64,000 bases of DNA, from positions 42,112-106,111 of the IMG/VR virus record IMGVR_UViG_3300008516_000204, one strand, 5' to 3'. Shown here piece by piece: positions 61,993 through 64,000 of this stretch. Both the position numbers and the translations under genes were made by a program. Every line of letters begins with the position of its first letter. The stretch's first letter is position 1. This stretch comes from a virus. The notes under the pieces are model-generated. The model was given only the letters and a program-made list of their open reading frames with translations. It searched no databases and had not been told where the DNA came from.

Positions 61993-62988
61993 TTAACTAA
62001 AATCCAGACTTATCATCCCATAATAATTCGTTCCATCGAAATAGAAACTTACAATATCCACATCATTTTCACCTGTTGAAAGGGTTGGCACTGTACCGCC
62101 TACCCATTTAATATCTGTATCCCAATTTGTGATTACCCTACTACCTGTTCCATCCTGTATTATTTTCAATACCAAATTACATGGATTTGATGGATTTGTA
62201 AATGCTAATGTTGTAATATTTCCCGCCCCAAAAGTTAATGATGCCTTATTGCTTAATTTCCAATCAATAGTAGTGGTTCCTGAATCATATGAAACTGTTT
62301 GCTGTGTAAATCCTATACTATGTGCTCCAGCATCTAACTCTCCTCCTAATTCAGGAGTAGTGTCTTCCACTATATTTGCCAATGGGCCAGTCGGACCTGT
62401 TTTACCTTGTGTTCCCTGTGGGCCAGTCGGTCCTGTAGTTCCTACTCCAGTAACTCCTTGGGTACCTTGTGGACCAGTTGGTCCTTGCAGTCCAGTAGGA
62501 CCTTGAACACCCTGTAGACCAGTCGAACCAGTCTTACCCTGCAAACCTGTTGGACCCTGTAACCCAGTAGGACCTGTTTTACCTTGCAATCCTGTCGGAC
62601 CAGTTATCCCTTGTACTCCCTGTGGTCCAGTAGAGCCAGTTGCTCCTTGTGAACCTATTTCGCCTTGAGGTCCCTGTAATCCAGTGGGACCAGTAGGTCC
62701 TATATACTCCGACCAAGAGGTAATATACTTATAATATTTATTTTCGTCTTCTATCCATGCTATCCAACCCTCTGCTGGGGTTATATTTTGCCAAACAGCA
62801 CTTCCCGCATCACCCGCTACCGTACAGTAAACTATATCATTGATACTAAATGCTGACCACTGTCCACCCACACCAGCTATTATGTATCTGTCTCCTTTAC
62901 TTGCAGCTGGGGAGGTTGTGAGGTCTTTATCAATTACTGGCTGCTGCCATGCGTTTTTATTTCGTGCTTCTACTAGGTAATTTGCCAT
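61993..62988 (-). CDS. Collagen-like repeat protein, 331 aa
   Basis: An N-terminal domain ([49 protein letters not shown]) is followed by about 100 residues of uninterrupted Gly-x-y triplets ([14 protein letters not shown] and so on) and a C-terminal beta-rich region ([31 protein letters not shown]). The N-terminal domain resembles DUF2793-like tail proteins. Collagen-like stalks give long flexible fibres in many phages. It sits between the LRR and discoidin genes. Confidence 0.85.
   Translation of the reverse strand: MANYLVEARNKNAWQQPVIDKDLTTSPAASKGDRYIIAGVGGQWSAFSINDIVYCTVAGDAGSAVWQNITPAEGWIAWIEDENKYYKYITSWSEYIGPTGPTGLQGPQGEIGSQGATGSTGPQGVQGITGPTGLQGKTGPTGLQGPTGLQGKTGSTGLQGVQGPTGLQGPTGPQGTQGVTGVGTTGPTGPQGTQGKTGPTGPLANIVEDTTPELGGELDAGAHSIGFTQQTVSYDSGTTTIDWKLSNKASLTFGAGNITTLAFTNPSNPCNLVLKIIQDGTGSRVITNWDTDIKWVGGTVPTLSTGENDVDIVSFYFDGTNYYGMISLDFS
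62385..62705 (-). repeat. Collagen-type Gly-x-y repeat region
   Basis: The - strand encodes ~105 residues of Gly-x-y with predominance of [18 protein letters not shown] and PQGVQG units; no other interruption is seen apart from GVGTTG. Codon-level repetition (GGTCCNACNGG) makes the segment prone to expansion or contraction by recombination. Confidence 0.85.
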
Positions 62989-62999
62989 TATTTATTTCC

Positions 63000-64000
63000 T
63001 TACTTCCATGCCTCTGGTATGTCACCATAATCTGTCAGTGATGTAGCTCCTAAAAAACAATCATCAGTATAAGTAGGAGGAGTTTCCTGTGCTTCTGCAT
63101 TTGCGATAATAGTCTGCCAACCCAATCCAGTTAATTTACTACAATCTTGAAACGCATAACGAAAATCATCTACCTTATCATTATATAAAAATATATTTCC
63201 ATCGAGGGCTTGATTTATACTGGGACAATCCCGAAATACACTATAAAAATTATTTACCTCTATATTATTATCAAATAGGCCAGATGGAATAGAAAGTAAT
63301 GAAGTACAGCCCATAAATGTTCCATTAAAAGTAGTTACCGCTGTGTTGTTATCAAATAGACCAGTTGGTATAGCTGTTAGTGAAGAGCAATCCCGAAATA
63401 CACCATAAAGACGAGTTACCGCTGTGTTGTTATCAAATAGACCAGTTGGTATAGCTATTAAACTGGTACATTCAAGAAATACATTTTCAAAAGTAGTAAC
63501 TAATGTATTGTTAGCAAACAAATCAGTTGGTATAGAGGTTAACCCTATACATCCATAGAAAGTCGCATCAAATGAAGTTACTACTGTATTATATCTAAAT
63601 AAATCTATTGGTATAGAAGTTAATTCTCCACAGGCAACAAATGCAGATTTAAAAGTAGTTACCGCTATGTTGTTATCAAATAGACCAGTTGGTATAGCTA
63701 TTAAACTCCCACAATTTCGAAATGACTCCTCAAAACTAGTAATATTAGTAGCTCCATCAAATATTCCCGCTGGAATCGATACTAAGGAAGTACAAAACCT
63801 AAACATGCTCAAAGCAGTTGTCAAAGAACGGAGAACTCTCATACTTGAATGAACCCTTGTAAGATTAGAACAACCACGAAAATTCAGTATAGTAAATCCC
63901 ATATCTATAAATCCCAGCAATTTCTTTAACTTTAACTTATCACCTGCATTATTAAAGGCAAAATGAGTACATATCCCTCTCATAGAAATAATATAAGTCC
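63000..64000 (-). CDS. BspA-type leucine-rich repeat protein, 5' partial
   Basis: The frame is open beyond the right edge; ATG 63983 may be internal. Repeats of ~33 residues with the core CxSLxxIPxGLFDNNxxVTxFxxxFxxC recur about eight times (CTSLIAIPTGLFDNN, CSSLTAIPTGLFDNN, CIGLTSIPTDLFANN). These match BspA/DUF285-type LRRs in surface and phage tail proteins. A short unique C-terminus (TYTDDCFLGATSLTDYG) closes. It is the first gene of the - strand module in this window and likely a receptor-binding or adhesion component. Confidence 0.8.
   Translation of the reverse strand, partial: TYIISMRGICTHFAFNNAGDKLKLKKLLGFIDMGFTILNFRGCSNLTRVHSSMRVLRSLTTALSMFRFCTSLVSIPAGIFDGATNITSFEESFRNCGSLIAIPTGLFDNNIAVTTFKSAFVACGELTSIPIDLFRYNTVVTSFDATFYGCIGLTSIPTDLFANNTLVTTFENVFLECTSLIAIPTGLFDNNTAVTRLYGVFRDCSSLTAIPTGLFDNNTAVTTFNGTFMGCTSLLSIPSGLFDNNIEVNNFYSVFRDCPSINQALDGNIFLYNDKVDDFRYAFQDCSKLTGLGWQTIIANAEAQETPPTYTDDCFLGATSLTDYGDIPEAWK

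Noticed and set aside
62129-62506. + strand ORF opposite the collagen-like gene
   Set aside because: It is an antisense shadow of Gly-x-y codons with no ribosome site and lies in the - strand virion operon.
62385-62705. CRISPR-like repeat array
   Set aside because: The short repeats encode collagen-type Gly-x-y triplets and have no spacer organisation.

Overview
This window looks like part of a tailed (siphovirus-type) bacteriophage genome, or of a closely related provirus. It is AT-rich and almost fully coding. Genes are short, mostly overlap by the 4-base ATGA start/stop type, and often carry strong AGGAGG-like ribosome sites. A bacterial rather than archaeal host is suggested by a RecA-type recombinase, a sigma-70-like factor, SSB-like and PolA-type replication proteins, and Shine-Dalgarno sites. 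No tRNA, rRNA, CRISPR array or integrase was seen. Both edges cut through genes.

Layout: positions 1 to about 43.65 kb read on the + strand and 43.65 to 64 kb on the - strand. The two halves converge with a 4-base overlap at 43646-43649. The left part (1-11 kb) is an accessory/metabolic region. It holds a glycosyltransferase-methyltransferase fusion, a UDP-sugar dehydrogenase-like protein, a nucleoside deoxyribosyltransferase-like protein, an MgtC-like membrane protein, a secreted transglutaminase-like protein, a ClpP-like protease, an MT-A70 methylase, an M17 leucyl-aminopeptidase-like enzyme, a methionine aminopeptidase and an ERCC4-type nuclease. From 11.6 to 31 kb lies the DNA methylation, replication and recombination block. 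It holds two DPPY/SPPY methylases, a uracil-DNA-glycosylase/DNA polymerase I fusion, an SSB-like protein, a C5 methylase, a RuvC-like resolvase, RecA, a PD-(D/E)XK nuclease, a second transglutaminase-like protein, a SemiSWEET-like protein, a metallophosphoesterase and an SbcD/SbcC (Mre11/Rad50) pair. From 31 to 43.6 kb come many tiny genes, a sigma factor, a probable small terminase, a second C5 methylase, a GT2-methyltransferase protein carrying an intein, an intein-bearing large terminase and a Cas4-like nuclease.

The - strand carries the virion module. Read from right to left it runs BspA-type LRR protein, collagen-like protein, discoidin-domain protein, head-tail connectors, tail tube, two tail chaperone-like proteins, tape measure, distal tail, a 1441-aa tail-tip protein and several membrane or structural unknowns. 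Portal and major capsid genes are not in the window and may lie beyond the right edge.

Mobile elements are frequent: two large LAGLIDADG inteins and six free-standing homing-endonuclease-like genes that combine related helix-turn-helix and zinc-ribbon modules with different nuclease domains. Three otherwise good reading frames are each broken by one in-frame stop: TGA in the MT-A70 methylase at a conserved tryptophan position, TAG in the GT2 gene and TAA in one endonuclease. Because all three codons also end normal genes here, this is not a simple code reassignment. The most unusual content is the peptidase group (ClpP, M17, MetAP), the glycosylase-polymerase fusion, the SemiSWEET/MgtC/secreted transglutaminase genes, and the in-frame stops.
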